Assembly (NCBI GenBank): GCA_934754425.1
Contig: CAKVIN010000005.1
Location: 60,934 to 124,933 of the forward strand
Direction: 5' to 3'
Length of the DNA: 64,000 bases
Source of the DNA: an uncultured Candidatus Melainabacteria bacterium
Lineage (GTDB): Bacteria; Cyanobacteriota; Vampirovibrionia; Gastranaerophilales; Gastranaerophilaceae
The stretch's first letter is position 1. Each line of letters opens with the position of its first letter. The position numbers were made by a program, and so were the translations under genes. Below are positions 19,483 through 28,972 of this stretch, piece by piece. The notes beneath the pieces are model-generated. The model saw only the letters and a list, made by a program, of their open reading frames with translations. It was not told the DNA's origin and searched no databases.

Positions 19483-20980
19483 TATATTAAGTAAAAAAAG
19501 CCCTCAGGAACTTATTGACGCAGGTTCAAATTCGGGTTTAAAAAAGACATTAAACGTATTTGACCTAATTGTATTGGGTATTGGTGCCGTCGTTGGAACG
19601 GGAATTTTTACGATTATCGGAAGTGCGATTGTCGGAAGTTCTGATGGAGCTGGAGCAGGAACAGCAGTTGCATTATCTATGATTTTAGCAGCGGTTGCAA
19701 GTGTATTTTCAGCTTTATCATACTCTGAAATCGCCTCAATGATACCGGTAGCCGGTAGTGCTTATACTTATACTTATGCTACAATGGGCGAATTTATGGC
19801 TTGGATGGTTGGCTGGATTTTAATGCTTGAGTATGCCATTGGCAATATTACTGTTGCGAGTGCGTGGACAGGTTATTTTGTTCAATTTTTAAAAGGTTTC
19901 AAACATATTCTTCCTGCATTTATTGTAAATTGTCCTTTATGGTTAAGAAATGACTACAGAACAATGTACGAAATTTGTAATAAATATGATTGGAATCCAC
20001 ATAATGTTATGCCGTTTTTGCATTTGCCATTCGGGTTAGAAATCCCTATTGCAATTAATATTCCGGCAATTATGATTGTGTTGATTTTAACTATTTTGTT
20101 GGTAAAAGGTGTAAAAGAATCAACAAGAGTTGCTACAATAATGGTTGGTGTGAATATGTTTATTATTTTATCATTCATTGTAGTGGGTGCATTTTACGTT
20201 AAGCCGGAAAATTGGGTTCCGTTCGCTCCAAATGGTTTAGAAGGTATTTTTACAGGAGCATTTGTAATCTTTTTTGCTTATATTGGTTTTGATGCGATTT
20301 CTACAGCGGCTGAAGAAACAAAAAATCCTCAAAAAGATTTACCTATAGCAATTATGGGGACGTTAGCTATTTGTACAATTTTGTACGTTTGTGCTGCGTT
20401 AGTATTGACAGGTATTGTTCCATTAGGTGCGATTGATACACAAGCACCTTTAGCACATGCAATGAGATTTATTGGTATGAACTGGTATGCAGGTTTGATT
20501 TCAATGGGTGCTTTGTGTGCTTTAACTTCTGTATTGTTGATTTATCAGTTGGGTACAACTAGAATTCTTTTTGCTATGAGTAGAGATAATTTCTTGCCAA
20601 AATCATTGAACAGAGTACACAAAAAATTCCAAACTCCTCATATTTTAACTTGGATATCCGGATTAATGGTAATAGTTTGTGCTTTGTTTATGGATTTAAA
20701 CATATCAGCAGAATTATGTAACTTTGGTACTTTTACTTCGTTTATTGTAATTTGTATAGCAGTTTTGATTTTAAGAAAAACAGAACCGACAAGAGAACGT
20801 CCGTTCAAAGTTCCATTCTGCCCTTGGTTCCCAATACTTGGTATTTTAACCTGCTTAGGCTTGATGTATTGCAAATTCAGTGCTAAAGCAACTTCTGCTT
20901 TGTATTTCGGAATCTGGCTTCTAATCGGATTATTAATCTATGCTCTTTATAGCTACGGCGAAAAACGTAAAGAGGGGTAG
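19457..20980 (+). CDS. APC-family amino-acid permease (second of tandem pair)
   Basis: This 507-residue paralogue of the preceding gene is co-linear with it over nearly its whole length: LGIGAVVGTGIFTIIGSAIV, VAGSAYTYTYATMGEFMAW, IGFDAISTAAEETKNPQKDL. It begins inside the end of the first permease gene in another frame, so the two are translationally linked. The pair probably arose by tandem duplication and diverged in substrate preference. The loops (about 150-180) differ most between the two. Confidence 0.9.
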   Translation: MKLNTVLNNILSKKSPQELIDAGSNSGLKKTLNVFDLIVLGIGAVVGTGIFTIIGSAIVGSSDGAGAGTAVALSMILAAVASVFSALSYSEIASMIPVAGSAYTYTYATMGEFMAWMVGWILMLEYAIGNITVASAWTGYFVQFLKGFKHILPAFIVNCPLWLRNDYRTMYEICNKYDWNPHNVMPFLHLPFGLEIPIAINIPAIMIVLILTILLVKGVKESTRVATIMVGVNMFIILSFIVVGAFYVKPENWVPFAPNGLEGIFTGAFVIFFAYIGFDAISTAAEETKNPQKDLPIAIMGTLAICTILYVCAALVLTGIVPLGAIDTQAPLAHAMRFIGMNWYAGLISMGALCALTSVLLIYQLGTTRILFAMSRDNFLPKSLNRVHKKFQTPHILTWISGLMVIVCALFMDLNISAELCNFGTFTSFIVICIAVLILRKTEPTRERPFKVPFCPWFPILGILTCLGLMYCKFSAKATSALYFGIWLLIGLLIYALYSYGEKRKEG

Positions 20981-21132
20981 GGGTAAGGTAAAATACTTAT
21001 CCAAATATAGCTTGATAACAAAATTATCGTACTTATTTATTATAGTTATGTGAAAATTTGTTAACTTAAAAAGCAATTTTATACGATTAAAATACTTTAA
21101 ATAAATATAGGGTATTTAATCGTAATAATGGG

Positions 21133-22335
21133 ATGGATAAAATGGGATTTCAAACTGGTATTAAGTTAACAGAAAATATTTTGATTCAAGGTGTAAAACA
21201 AGCAAAAGGGATAACTTCAAATTCTTATGTAACCAAAATGGAACAATTTGGATTAGATCTAAAAAAAATATCTGGTGATACTATGTCACTTAGAAATAAA
21301 ACGCCATTAAGTGAAGTTCTAAGCTATATGCAAGGCATTGCACGAGATGGAAAGGGGTTTAAACCAATATTTGAGAATCCTAATTCAGCATTTGCACAAT
21401 ATGTAAAAGAAGTAGAGGAATTTAATGCTAAAGAACTTGCTAAAGGAACTAAAAAGATAGGTCTTTTTACAATAAAACCAAAAAAGACGAGTATTACTAT
21501 AGAAGGTTTTAAAAATTATATCTTTGATAATGCAGAAAAATTAAATGTATCAAAGGAAGAATATTGGCAACTTGTTGATAAAATAGCAAAAGATGTTAAA
21601 GAAGCAACTTTGAAAGATTCTCTTTGCACTAAATATATGCGAAAAGAATTTCTTGACAATGCGGATAAAATTCATAAATGGGGTGAAATATTTGCAACTC
21701 AGGATAAAATAAGTGGTAAATTTGTTTTAAATAAATATTATGATGAAAAAATGTATAATCAAGCTGTTAAAGAATATACAGAATTTGTAGAAAAATTAAC
21801 AGGTAAGAAAGTCTTAATTGGTTGTACAAGCAGAATGAATTTCCCAATATCAGCACTAGGATTATTAAACAATCCAAAAGCTTATAAAGATGTAGATTAT
21901 ATTCTTTTAGGTCATGGAAAAAATTCTTCACTTATTACTGACACAATGCACCCAAACACTTGGAGATTTTCTGATAATGACAAAAGTATTTATGAATTTA
22001 TAGAGCAAAATGTACCAAAAGATAAAAAAGTAATGGTTTATTGTTGTGAGACAGATGGTGTTAAAAAAGCAATTGATGCAGGTTTTGCAACTGCAAAACA
22101 AATAGAAGAACTTAGAGCAAAAATACCATGTATTGGTAATGAAGTTTCAGGCTGGTTTGAAACAACTGGTGGTGCAAAAATCTGTCAAAGTGGCAAAAGA
22201 GAAGTTGTAGGGCAAATAAGTGCTTCTAAGCAATCTCAGCCACCATTTCATAGCAAGATTGGAGCATTAAAAGGCTATAGTGGTAAAGATTTCTCATTAG
22301 GAATTATTCCGGAACCGATAATTCAATATAAATAG
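21133..22335 (+). CDS. Unknown 400-residue protein
   Basis: No family is recognised. There is no signal peptide or membrane segment. The N-terminal half is helical and charged. The C-terminal half has an alpha/beta look: KKVLIGCTSRMNFPISALGL, YILLGHGKNSSLITDTMHP, KKVMVYCCETDGVKKAIDAG. The GHG and YCCETDG turns could be part of an active site, but this is only a guess. An in-frame ATG nine bases downstream (21142) has the better-placed purine-rich site and could be the real start. It is followed by a HigBA pair. Confidence 0.75.
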   Translation: MDKMGFQTGIKLTENILIQGVKQAKGITSNSYVTKMEQFGLDLKKISGDTMSLRNKTPLSEVLSYMQGIARDGKGFKPIFENPNSAFAQYVKEVEEFNAKELAKGTKKIGLFTIKPKKTSITIEGFKNYIFDNAEKLNVSKEEYWQLVDKIAKDVKEATLKDSLCTKYMRKEFLDNADKIHKWGEIFATQDKISGKFVLNKYYDEKMYNQAVKEYTEFVEKLTGKKVLIGCTSRMNFPISALGLLNNPKAYKDVDYILLGHGKNSSLITDTMHPNTWRFSDNDKSIYEFIEQNVPKDKKVMVYCCETDGVKKAIDAGFATAKQIEELRAKIPCIGNEVSGWFETTGGAKICQSGKREVVGQISASKQSQPPFHSKIGALKGYSGKDFSLGIIPEPIIQYK

Positions 22336-22375
22336 TTTATTCTTTTATTACAAAACAAAAGAAAAAAAGAAATAA

Positions 22376-22410
22376 TTGACAATATTATCATATAGTGATA
22401 ATATGATAAT
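22376..22410 (+). promoter_or_regulatory. Promoter and operator of the first higBA operon
   Basis: TTGACA (22376-22381) and TAATAT (22399-22404) are 17 bases apart. The spacer and -10 region carry ATTATCATAT (22384-22393) and its inverse ATATGATAAT (22401-22410), with another TGATAAT half-site between. An operator overlapping the promoter is what a self-repressing antitoxin needs. Confidence 0.7.
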
Positions 22411-22418
22411 ACATAGAA

Positions 22419-22700
22419 ATGATAAAAACATTTAAAGACAAAGATGCAGAAAATATTTTTAATGGACAAGCTTCAAAAAAGTATAGTTCAATATATCGTA
22501 TAATAAAAAGAAAATTAGATATGTTGCATTTTGCTTTTTCGGAGCAGGATTTGATGGTGCCGCCTGCAAATCATTTTGAACATTTAAAAGGGAATTTGTC
22601 AGGCTATTGTTCTATTAGAATAAATGACCAATTTCGTATTGTATTTATCTTTCAAAATGGTTGTGCATACGATGTACAGATTATGGATTATCACAAATAG
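22419..22700 (+). CDS. higB: HigB-type toxin of the RelE superfamily
   Basis: This 93-residue protein has the ribosome-dependent mRNA interferase fold. Typical features are the start MIKTFKDKDAENIFNGQASK, the PPANHFEHLKGNLSGYCSIR segment and the ending INDQFRIVF...YDVQIMDYH. The toxin gene comes before the antitoxin gene, which is the HigBA order. A second HigB at 62697-62981 shares the same landmarks. The gene lies nine bases before higA. Confidence 0.9.
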   Translation: MIKTFKDKDAENIFNGQASKKYSSIYRIIKRKLDMLHFAFSEQDLMVPPANHFEHLKGNLSGYCSIRINDQFRIVFIFQNGCAYDVQIMDYHK

Positions 22701-22709
22701 GAGTTTGTT

Positions 22710-22997
22710 ATGCAAAATAGACCTTACACACACCCTTCAGAAATATTATTAGAAGAATTTGTTAAACCCTACGGTTTGACACAAAAGCAATTATGCGAGC
22801 ATTTAGGGGTCGGAATTAAAACAATAAGCGAATTATATAATAAAAAGCGTGGTATAAGTCCTGTTATGGCACACAAATTAGCCAATCTTTTTGGTACAAC
22901 TCCTGAATTTTGGATGAATGCTCAATGTTATTATGATTTATATATGGCATACGAAAAAGAAAAAGACAGCATAGATAAAGTTACCAAAATCGCTTAG
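22710..22997 (+). CDS. higA: HigA antitoxin, XRE-type helix-turn-helix
   Basis: This 95-residue protein starts with the HPSEILLEEFVKPYGLTQKQ segment typical of HigA/VapI antitoxins. The helix-turn-helix spans about 22-62 (LTQKQLCEHLGVGIKTISEL ... MAHKLANLFGTTPEFWMN). It should neutralise HigB and repress the promoter at 22376. A clear ribosome binding site (TAGGAGTTTGTT) precedes it. Confidence 0.92.
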   Translation: MQNRPYTHPSEILLEEFVKPYGLTQKQLCEHLGVGIKTISELYNKKRGISPVMAHKLANLFGTTPEFWMNAQCYYDLYMAYEKEKDSIDKVTKIA

Positions 22998-23011
22998 TTT
23001 AATATGGTTTT

Positions 23012-23503
23012 ATGAAAAAAATCTTTTTAATAAATCTAATTATTTGTTGTTCTATTATTTTTTCTGGCTGCGAAGCAGAAAAACAGATTGGTATGCCCAA
23101 TCCTTGGTGTGATTGCGGAATAAATGCAAATGTGGCTCGAAATATTGCCGGATTTAATTTTGGACTTGCTCCAAAAGGGTATGAAATTAGAGCAATGAAA
23201 AACCTGTTTGAAGTTCGTTTTCCATTGGATAAAAACAGAATTGTAACTGTAAGAAAAACGATGGACGAAACTAACGATGGCGATTGTAGTGGTGATTATA
23301 ACCAATATCCGGTGAACAAGGAATACACTCTTCCGAATACCGTCGTTGTTAATATTAGAGGAAACAAGGAACTTGTAAATGTAATGTATTTCTGTGCAGA
23401 ATCAGGGTGTTTTTCCGTACAATGCAACGAAGGTATGAACTACGATGAAATTTATCAAATCTTCAAAATGATAGAAGAAGTCGAAGCTCCTAAATGTTTA
23501 TAA
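23012..23503 (+). CDS. Small lipoprotein of unknown function
   Basis: This 163-residue protein has a lipoprotein signal (MKKIFLINLIICCSIIFSGC) with the lipobox cysteine at residue 20. The mature part contains several cysteines (NPWCDCG, GDCSGD, CAESGCFSVQC) that could pair in disulfides. No known domain is recognised. It is 14 bases after higA but is probably independent of it in function. Confidence 0.75.
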   Translation: MKKIFLINLIICCSIIFSGCEAEKQIGMPNPWCDCGINANVARNIAGFNFGLAPKGYEIRAMKNLFEVRFPLDKNRIVTVRKTMDETNDGDCSGDYNQYPVNKEYTLPNTVVVNIRGNKELVNVMYFCAESGCFSVQCNEGMNYDEIYQIFKMIEEVEAPKCL

Positions 23504-23519
23504 ACTACATCAATAGCAC

Positions 23520-24095
23520 CTAGTTAAAGAATTCAGCAGCATTAACAGTTTGTTTTTCTTGCTCTGTTGCCTTAAAGAAATCTACTGTTTTAATATTCAA
23601 CAATCTTGCAAATAAAGATGATGGAAAAATTTCTACAGCATTTTTAAGTTCATTTGCCGCAGTGTTATAAAATCTTCTTGCTGCTGCAATGTGTTCTTCC
23701 ACTTCATTATAAGTCTGCATTGCAATAATCATCGGTTCTGCCGCTTTAAGTTGCGGATAATTTTCTACTGCCACAATTATTTGTCTCATTTTTTGAGCGA
23801 TTTGCGTATCTAAGGCAATTTTTCTATCAATATTTTTAGGAGATTTAGATAAATTCATCACTTCTGTTCTTAGTTTTGTAACTTCCTCAATCAATTCACG
23901 TTCATAATCCATGTATTTTTTGGCAAGAATCAATATATTAGGGATTAAATCATATCTTTTTTTTAATTGAACATCTATTGAAGAAAACGCTTCTTGCACT
24001 TTATTACGTTTTCTTATTAAAGAAGAATACAGATTATAAAGCCAAGCAATAACTACTACTGCTGCAATAATTTTTAGTATTGTTGATGTTAACAT
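23520..24095 (-). CDS. lemA: LemA family protein
   Basis: This 191-residue protein has one N-terminal membrane helix (about 5-24) and a long helical outside domain. The LemA signature is clear: RNKVQEAFSSIDVQLKKRYD followed by LIPNIL, and later AARRFYNTAANELKNAVEIF with the ending FPSSLFARLL. LemA proteins are widespread membrane-bound four-helix proteins without a settled function. It lies 30 bases downstream of a lipoprotein gene on the same strand and is probably in its operon. Confidence 0.93.
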   Translation of the reverse strand: MLTSTILKIIAAVVVIAWLYNLYSSLIRKRNKVQEAFSSIDVQLKKRYDLIPNILILAKKYMDYERELIEEVTKLRTEVMNLSKSPKNIDRKIALDTQIAQKMRQIIVAVENYPQLKAAEPMIIAMQTYNEVEEHIAAARRFYNTAANELKNAVEIFPSSLFARLLNIKTVDFFKATEQEKQTVNAAEFFN

Positions 24096-24125
24096 TATTA
24101 ATTTCTCCTATGTTTGTATTAATTT

Positions 24126-24986
24126 TTATAGACCATTTACCGGCTCTTTTGAATAAGCCTTCTTAGCAACAAAAAGCGCACCTCCAACAACAACTAATAT
24201 AGAAATCACCATTGCCAATGGAGAAAAATCCCATCTTTCATAATCTAATAATATCTCAACAGGTTGTTCTTCTGTAATTATCCATTGATATGTTGTATTA
24301 TTAACAACATTTGTTGCATTATTTGATGTTGACTTTGTAGGAATTTTTATTGTTATTTCAGCTTTCGGACTTTGAGGTATTATTAATTTTGCATCCTCAT
24401 CATACTTTTCCATTATTTTATTTCCACTTGCGTATTCTGTCGATATATAATCAAATCCTAAACTATCTTTTTGCTTTGTTCTAGAAACCACAATTTGTTC
24501 TAAAGCATTTTGATACAATTTAAACGCTTCAGAAGAATTTTTAAAATTAAACAACTCCGCATTTTCTGAGTTTAATGCATCTTTAAGATTATACGTCAAA
24601 TGAATTTTATAATGTTTTTTGATTAATGTTTTTTTTATTTCTAACCAATTACCACCATTAGTATTAAATCCCTTTGGTAATATTTTTGCGGTTTTAAATG
24701 GTGATAAATTAGCCTTCTTTAAGGTAATAAAGCAATTTCCATTTTCTTCCAATTCTGTTTTTACTTCAAAACCGGAATCTTCATATTGTTGAATATTTTT
24801 TTGTAAATCTTTTTGAATACTTTCTCTAAACTTTGGAGATTGCATAGGTCGATACTGTAAGTTTTTAGTATAAGTTAATGATACTAAATCCTTGTTATTT
24901 ATTTCTATATCATAATTTTCTTGAACACAACCTGTGCAAAAAAAAGCCGTAAGGCAAACAAGTGTTGTTAAAAATATTTTTTTCAT
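24126..24986 (-). CDS. Lipoprotein with C-terminal membrane helix
   Basis: This 286-residue protein has a lipobox cysteine at about residue 20 (LTAFFCTGC) and a single membrane helix near the C-terminus (about 255-275, AMVISILVVVGGALFVAKKA). Between them is a domain with the EINNKDLVSLTYTKNLQYRP and ILPKGFNTNGGNWLEIKKTL segments. Its layout resembles DUF3153-type proteins of cyanobacteria, but I could not verify this. It is the gene before lemA in a probable two-gene operon. Confidence 0.78.
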   Translation of the reverse strand: MKKIFLTTLVCLTAFFCTGCVQENYDIEINNKDLVSLTYTKNLQYRPMQSPKFRESIQKDLQKNIQQYEDSGFEVKTELEENGNCFITLKKANLSPFKTAKILPKGFNTNGGNWLEIKKTLIKKHYKIHLTYNLKDALNSENAELFNFKNSSEAFKLYQNALEQIVVSRTKQKDSLGFDYISTEYASGNKIMEKYDEDAKLIIPQSPKAEITIKIPTKSTSNNATNVVNNTTYQWIITEEQPVEILLDYERWDFSPLAMVISILVVVGGALFVAKKAYSKEPVNGL

Positions 24987-25060
24987 TGGTTAACCTTTTT
25001 TATAGTACTTTACTAAGTTTACTATTTATTTACATTTTCGTTAACATTCAAATGTATGAA

Positions 25061-25486
25061 TTAATAATACATAAAATTATTACGACAATACTTATTTCCA
25101 GTATAAAGTAAATATCTATAATCCTTGTCTTTAATTTCCATTGTTTTATTTTCTTGAAAGCGATTATATCTATCAAGCGTTTTACGTTTTTGAACATTAG
25201 AAAATTCTTGATAAACACCTTCAGGGAAATCACAATCAACGATTGTCCACTTAACTTTGCAGGCATTATTTGATTTTCCAAAAATTTGATAAATTCCTGT
25301 TCCATCTGCGTGATATTTGTATTTTTCGCATATCGATAATTTATCTAAAAACTCCATTTTATTTTCCAAGTCCTTATTTGTTGTCGCAAGAAATTGGAAT
25401 GTTTCAAATGCACAGGCGCTTAGAGTTGTTAAAAATATTATGGTAAAAATGATGTATGATTTTAATTTGCGGATATAAGAACCCAT
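25061..25486 (-). CDS. Small exported protein of unknown function
   Basis: This 141-residue protein has an N-terminal hydrophobic export signal (about 10-27, IIFTIIFLTTLSACA); LSAC could be a lipobox. The mature part has four more cysteines (ICEKY, NACKV, VDCDF, YCRNN). No family is recognised. It lies 34 bases downstream of the lytic transglycosylase gene on the same strand, so it may be its operon partner. Confidence 0.65.
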   Translation of the reverse strand: MGSYIRKLKSYIIFTIIFLTTLSACAFETFQFLATTNKDLENKMEFLDKLSICEKYKYHADGTGIYQIFGKSNNACKVKWTIVDCDFPEGVYQEFSNVQKRKTLDRYNRFQENKTMEIKDKDYRYLLYTGNKYCRNNFMYY

Positions 25487-25520
25487 TCTCTTTACCTCAT
25501 TACCCCTTTACCCCTTTGCC

Positions 25521-27482
25521 CTAGTAAATATTTCCATATACCCAATAAGTTCTAAGAACCTTTTTGACATAGTTTCTTGTTTCAGGATAAGGTATTTGTT
25601 CTACGAATTCGTCTGTATCATTATAAATAAGTTTTGAGAACCAATTTGTTACAGAACCGATTCCTCCATTATAAGCTGCAATTGCATACAAGTCTTTTCC
25701 ACCCAAGACTTTTTTCAAGCCACTATAATAATAACTTCCTGCTGTTATATTTGCGGTTTCAACATTCAAATCATTTGGAAGATTATGTTTTTGAACAACT
25801 TCATTGTATGTAGCCGGCATGAGCTGCATCAAACCTGTTGCTCCAACAGAACTTCTTGCAAACGCATTAAAATGACTTTCTTCTTTAATGATTGATTCTA
25901 GGATTATAGGGTTATTATTTCCTTTAACATTATCAACAATATCATAATAATGTGTAGGATATACAAGTCGCCATCTTAAATCATCAAAAGAAGGTTTTTC
26001 TTGCATTTCTTCCATCCCATTTCTGGCTAAAACAGCTGAAATAGTATAATTTTTCTTTTCATATGCAATCCAACTTTGAATAAATTTATCGTGTTTGCAT
26101 AATTCTTCTACTAAGTCATAATCTTTTAAGTACGCAAGTTTCACTACCAAATTATTATCAAGTGATTTCTTATAAGGAAATACAACTGGTTTATCTGTTA
26201 ATTCTAAGAATGGAAACATTCCATCATCTTTGTATAAATTATAATTTGCTCTAAAAGCATAATAAGAATCCGGATATTTTGCGAGCACTTGCTTATAGTA
26301 AGAATTTGCATTTTCATAATGTTTAAGTTTAAACGCAATTTTGCCCATATAATAAGTTACAGCCGGACTTGAATTAACATTCGGGAATTTTTTTAGATGT
26401 AAAAAACCGAGTCTTTGTGCATCATAATATTTTTTTTGCAAATATTTTGTTATAAAAAGATTATACAAAGAATCCGCCGAAAACTGTCCATTCGGATACT
26501 TTTCATAAAGCGTACGATAGCAAGCTTCTTTCACATTTGTTGCTACAACTTCATTACAATTTAGATACGCAACATAATCCGCACCTGTTGAGTTCAACTT
26601 CATATTAACAAGCTTTTCTATACCTTCTTTTCTTGTAGGAAAAGTCGCAATATAATTATCAACAATTTCAAAAACATCTTTTTCAGAAGTATTTGCAGCA
26701 TGTTTTGTTAATCCCATTTCTGCATAATAATTACTTTTTTCTTTGTTTCCAAGCTTGTATTCATTTTTTGCAAAATCTGACCAGCTTTCAGCAAGCGTTG
26801 TTTTGTTCAAATATTCTTTTGATTTCGTGTATTCACCATTCGCATAATAAGATTTTGCAATCAACAAATTATCATAATTTGTAAGTTTTACATTTAACTT
26901 TTTAATTTCGTCAATGGATTTTATTGCAAATCTACCGTCAGGAGCTTGTTCTAAATATGTTTTAAAAAAAATAAGTGCTTTTGCTTGTGATTTTGCTATT
27001 TTTTTCTCATTTTTTTGCGGACTTGCTATCTCAATTACCCCGAGATAATAATTAGATGCTATTGCATAATCACTTGTCGAATATTTTTTTATTATTTTTT
27101 TGAAATGCTTTTTTGCTCTTTTATCATTCATTTCATACATAAGAATTGCCATATTATATTCACTTATTGGTGAAATCGATGATTTCGCATTAGAATGAAC
27201 AATTCTATTATATTTTTTTATGGCTAGCTCACGTTTGTCCATATTTGTAGCACATCTTGCCTGTCTAAACAAAGCGGAATGTTTTAAAGTAGAGCCGGAA
27301 GGAATTTTGCCAAATTCTTCATAAGCTTTTTCATAATCACTTTTTTTATATATTTCTAAAGCTGCTGAATAATTATCAACTCCACGTGATTCTGCAGATA
27401 TGTGGTTATAAACAAAATATCCTATAGTAATAAAAGCCAATATTACAACAAGATAAAAATCATATTTCCTTCTTCTTCTCAT
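25521..27482 (-). CDS. slt: Soluble lytic murein transglycosylase
   Basis: This 653-residue peptidoglycan-cleaving enzyme cuts the MurNAc-GlcNAc bond with 1,6-anhydro product formation. An N-terminal membrane/signal segment (about 7-23) leads to a long superhelix of TPR-like repeats (about 35-480). The catalytic SLT domain is at the end: glutamate E535 in ESHFNAFARSSVGATGLMQL, then AAYNGGIGSV. The domain order matches Slt70-type enzymes. It is minus-strand with no close upstream gene. Confidence 0.93.
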   Translation of the reverse strand: MRRRRKYDFYLVVILAFITIGYFVYNHISAESRGVDNYSAALEIYKKSDYEKAYEEFGKIPSGSTLKHSALFRQARCATNMDKRELAIKKYNRIVHSNAKSSISPISEYNMAILMYEMNDKRAKKHFKKIIKKYSTSDYAIASNYYLGVIEIASPQKNEKKIAKSQAKALIFFKTYLEQAPDGRFAIKSIDEIKKLNVKLTNYDNLLIAKSYYANGEYTKSKEYLNKTTLAESWSDFAKNEYKLGNKEKSNYYAEMGLTKHAANTSEKDVFEIVDNYIATFPTRKEGIEKLVNMKLNSTGADYVAYLNCNEVVATNVKEACYRTLYEKYPNGQFSADSLYNLFITKYLQKKYYDAQRLGFLHLKKFPNVNSSPAVTYYMGKIAFKLKHYENANSYYKQVLAKYPDSYYAFRANYNLYKDDGMFPFLELTDKPVVFPYKKSLDNNLVVKLAYLKDYDLVEELCKHDKFIQSWIAYEKKNYTISAVLARNGMEEMQEKPSFDDLRWRLVYPTHYYDIVDNVKGNNNPIILESIIKEESHFNAFARSSVGATGLMQLMPATYNEVVQKHNLPNDLNVETANITAGSYYYSGLKKVLGGKDLYAIAAYNGGIGSVTNWFSKLIYNDTDEFVEQIPYPETRNYVKKVLRTYWVYGNIY

Positions 27483-27610
27483 TCAAATTTATCCCAACTA
27501 TTTATTAAACTCTTTTTTAAATTATAGACCAAGGTCTTAATATTACTACTATTGTAATATAGAAACATGCAAAAAGAAAATCCTGTAATAAAAAATTACA
27601 TTTTATCATC

Positions 27611-27642
27611 AAAAAAGCGTATCCTCACTGATGAAGATACGC
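27611..27642 (-). terminator. Rho-independent terminator
   Basis: On the minus strand GCGTATC and GATACGC (27636-27642 and 27617-27623) form the stem and a run of T (27611-27616) follows. It would end the transcript of the exported protein gene at 27750-28757. Confidence 0.75.
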
Positions 27643-27749
27643 CTTTAAGAAGTAATAATAAACTAACTTTTAACTTTCGATTTTCCACTTTCAACTATAC
27701 AATGGAACTGGTAGTAAATAAGTCAACTTAGTAGCAAACACATTTACTC

Positions 27750-28757
27750 CTACCCCTGAAATTTTGAAATGTCATAAACACGTAAAGCAAAATATGGTTT
27801 TTCTTTACCTTTTTCTTTTAAGAATAAAAAGAAAGTATCGTCAAAATTGAAATATCTTGGATCATTTGGTCTTAAAGCAGTCATTCTTACAGACATTGCT
27901 GCTTCACTCTTTAATTGAACACCTTTATAATCCATATTAAATTTAACCGTTTCCAAAGCTTGATCAATTACAAGATTTGTACCTTTAACACGTTTACCTG
28001 TGAGTTCATTAAAAGTTTTTTCTTCAAAGAATTTTAGATTAGGAACTTTTAACACATCATCATCCGTAAATACAGAATCACCTTTGTATGCGGCTTTTTT
28101 CTTCAACATGTCTGCATAAACATAATTGAAAGTATTTGATGTAGGATTTTTGTATAGATAAACTTCGTCATTACCTTTTGTATCCAAAACAACTGCAAAA
28201 TCAGAAGGACTATTGTAAAAAAGAACATTTACTCCTTTTCTTACACTATCATTTGTACTGTTTTTAATTCCAAAATATTCTGCTTGAGTATTGCGAAATT
28301 CGGATTTTCCTAATTTATCAAAACTGCGAGAAAATTCAAAATCTTTCTTTAACATTGCATAAACAAGATATTTGTTTGCAGCTGGAGTCATATCTAGCTG
28401 GTCAAGAATGTCACTTTTTTCGTTAAACTTCTTCTTGATAGCTTTAGCAATAAGCTTTTTAGTATTTTTTTGAACTCTTCCAACATATTTGTAATAACAT
28501 TTTTCATTTAGCTCATCTACAGTAAAATCTTGTTTGTTAAGCTCGTTAACCATAACCGGAGTGCCGTCAGGAAACTTAACTACAGAGTGTGCGATTTTAT
28601 CCATAAAATCGTTCCAAACTATTTGAAAAGTTCCCACCCAAACTCTATCTTGAACATTTGTTTTGCTTTGCATCGTTGGTAAAATTTCAACATTTGCAGC
28701 AAAAGATGGTGATAGTAATAATAAAGATGTAATTAATGATAAAAATAATTTCTTCAT
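27750..28757 (-). CDS. Exported protein of unknown function
   Basis: This 335-residue protein has a clean signal peptide (about 1-20, MKKLFLSLITSLLLLSPSFA). The mature part contains RVWVGTFQIVWNDFMDK, VKFPDGTPVMVNELNKQDFT and ends NFDDTFFLFLKEKGKEKPYF. The last segment loosely resembles the end of serpin-fold proteins, but the rest was not matched and I do not assign it. It is a single gene with its own terminator. Confidence 0.75.
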   Translation of the reverse strand: MKKLFLSLITSLLLLSPSFAANVEILPTMQSKTNVQDRVWVGTFQIVWNDFMDKIAHSVVKFPDGTPVMVNELNKQDFTVDELNEKCYYKYVGRVQKNTKKLIAKAIKKKFNEKSDILDQLDMTPAANKYLVYAMLKKDFEFSRSFDKLGKSEFRNTQAEYFGIKNSTNDSVRKGVNVLFYNSPSDFAVVLDTKGNDEVYLYKNPTSNTFNYVYADMLKKKAAYKGDSVFTDDDVLKVPNLKFFEEKTFNELTGKRVKGTNLVIDQALETVKFNMDYKGVQLKSEAAMSVRMTALRPNDPRYFNFDDTFFLFLKEKGKEKPYFALRVYDISKFQG

Positions 28758-28873
28758 GTCTTCTCCTCTTTTTTAATGTGCATTCATATTATCAGAAATG
28801 AATAAGTTATTCAACTTTATGGTAGAATAAATGATGAATATTTTGTAAAATAGAATATTGGTAGTGCCACGTC

Positions 28874-28905
28874 ATTGCGAGAAAATCTATGATTTTCGTG
28901 GCAAT
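28874..28905. repeat. Small palindromic intergenic repeat
   Basis: ATTGCGAGAAAATC and GATTTTCGTGGCAAT are imperfect inverted arms around TAT. The word GTCATTGCGA...GGCAATCT is a common dispersed noncoding repeat in gut bacteria. It lies between two divergent genes, upstream of the aminotransferase promoter. Confidence 0.55.
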
Positions 28906-28972
28906 CTATAATTTAAAAAGATAAAAATATTTTTGCAATAACATGGTTCGTATAATAGTGTAGAGGATATTT

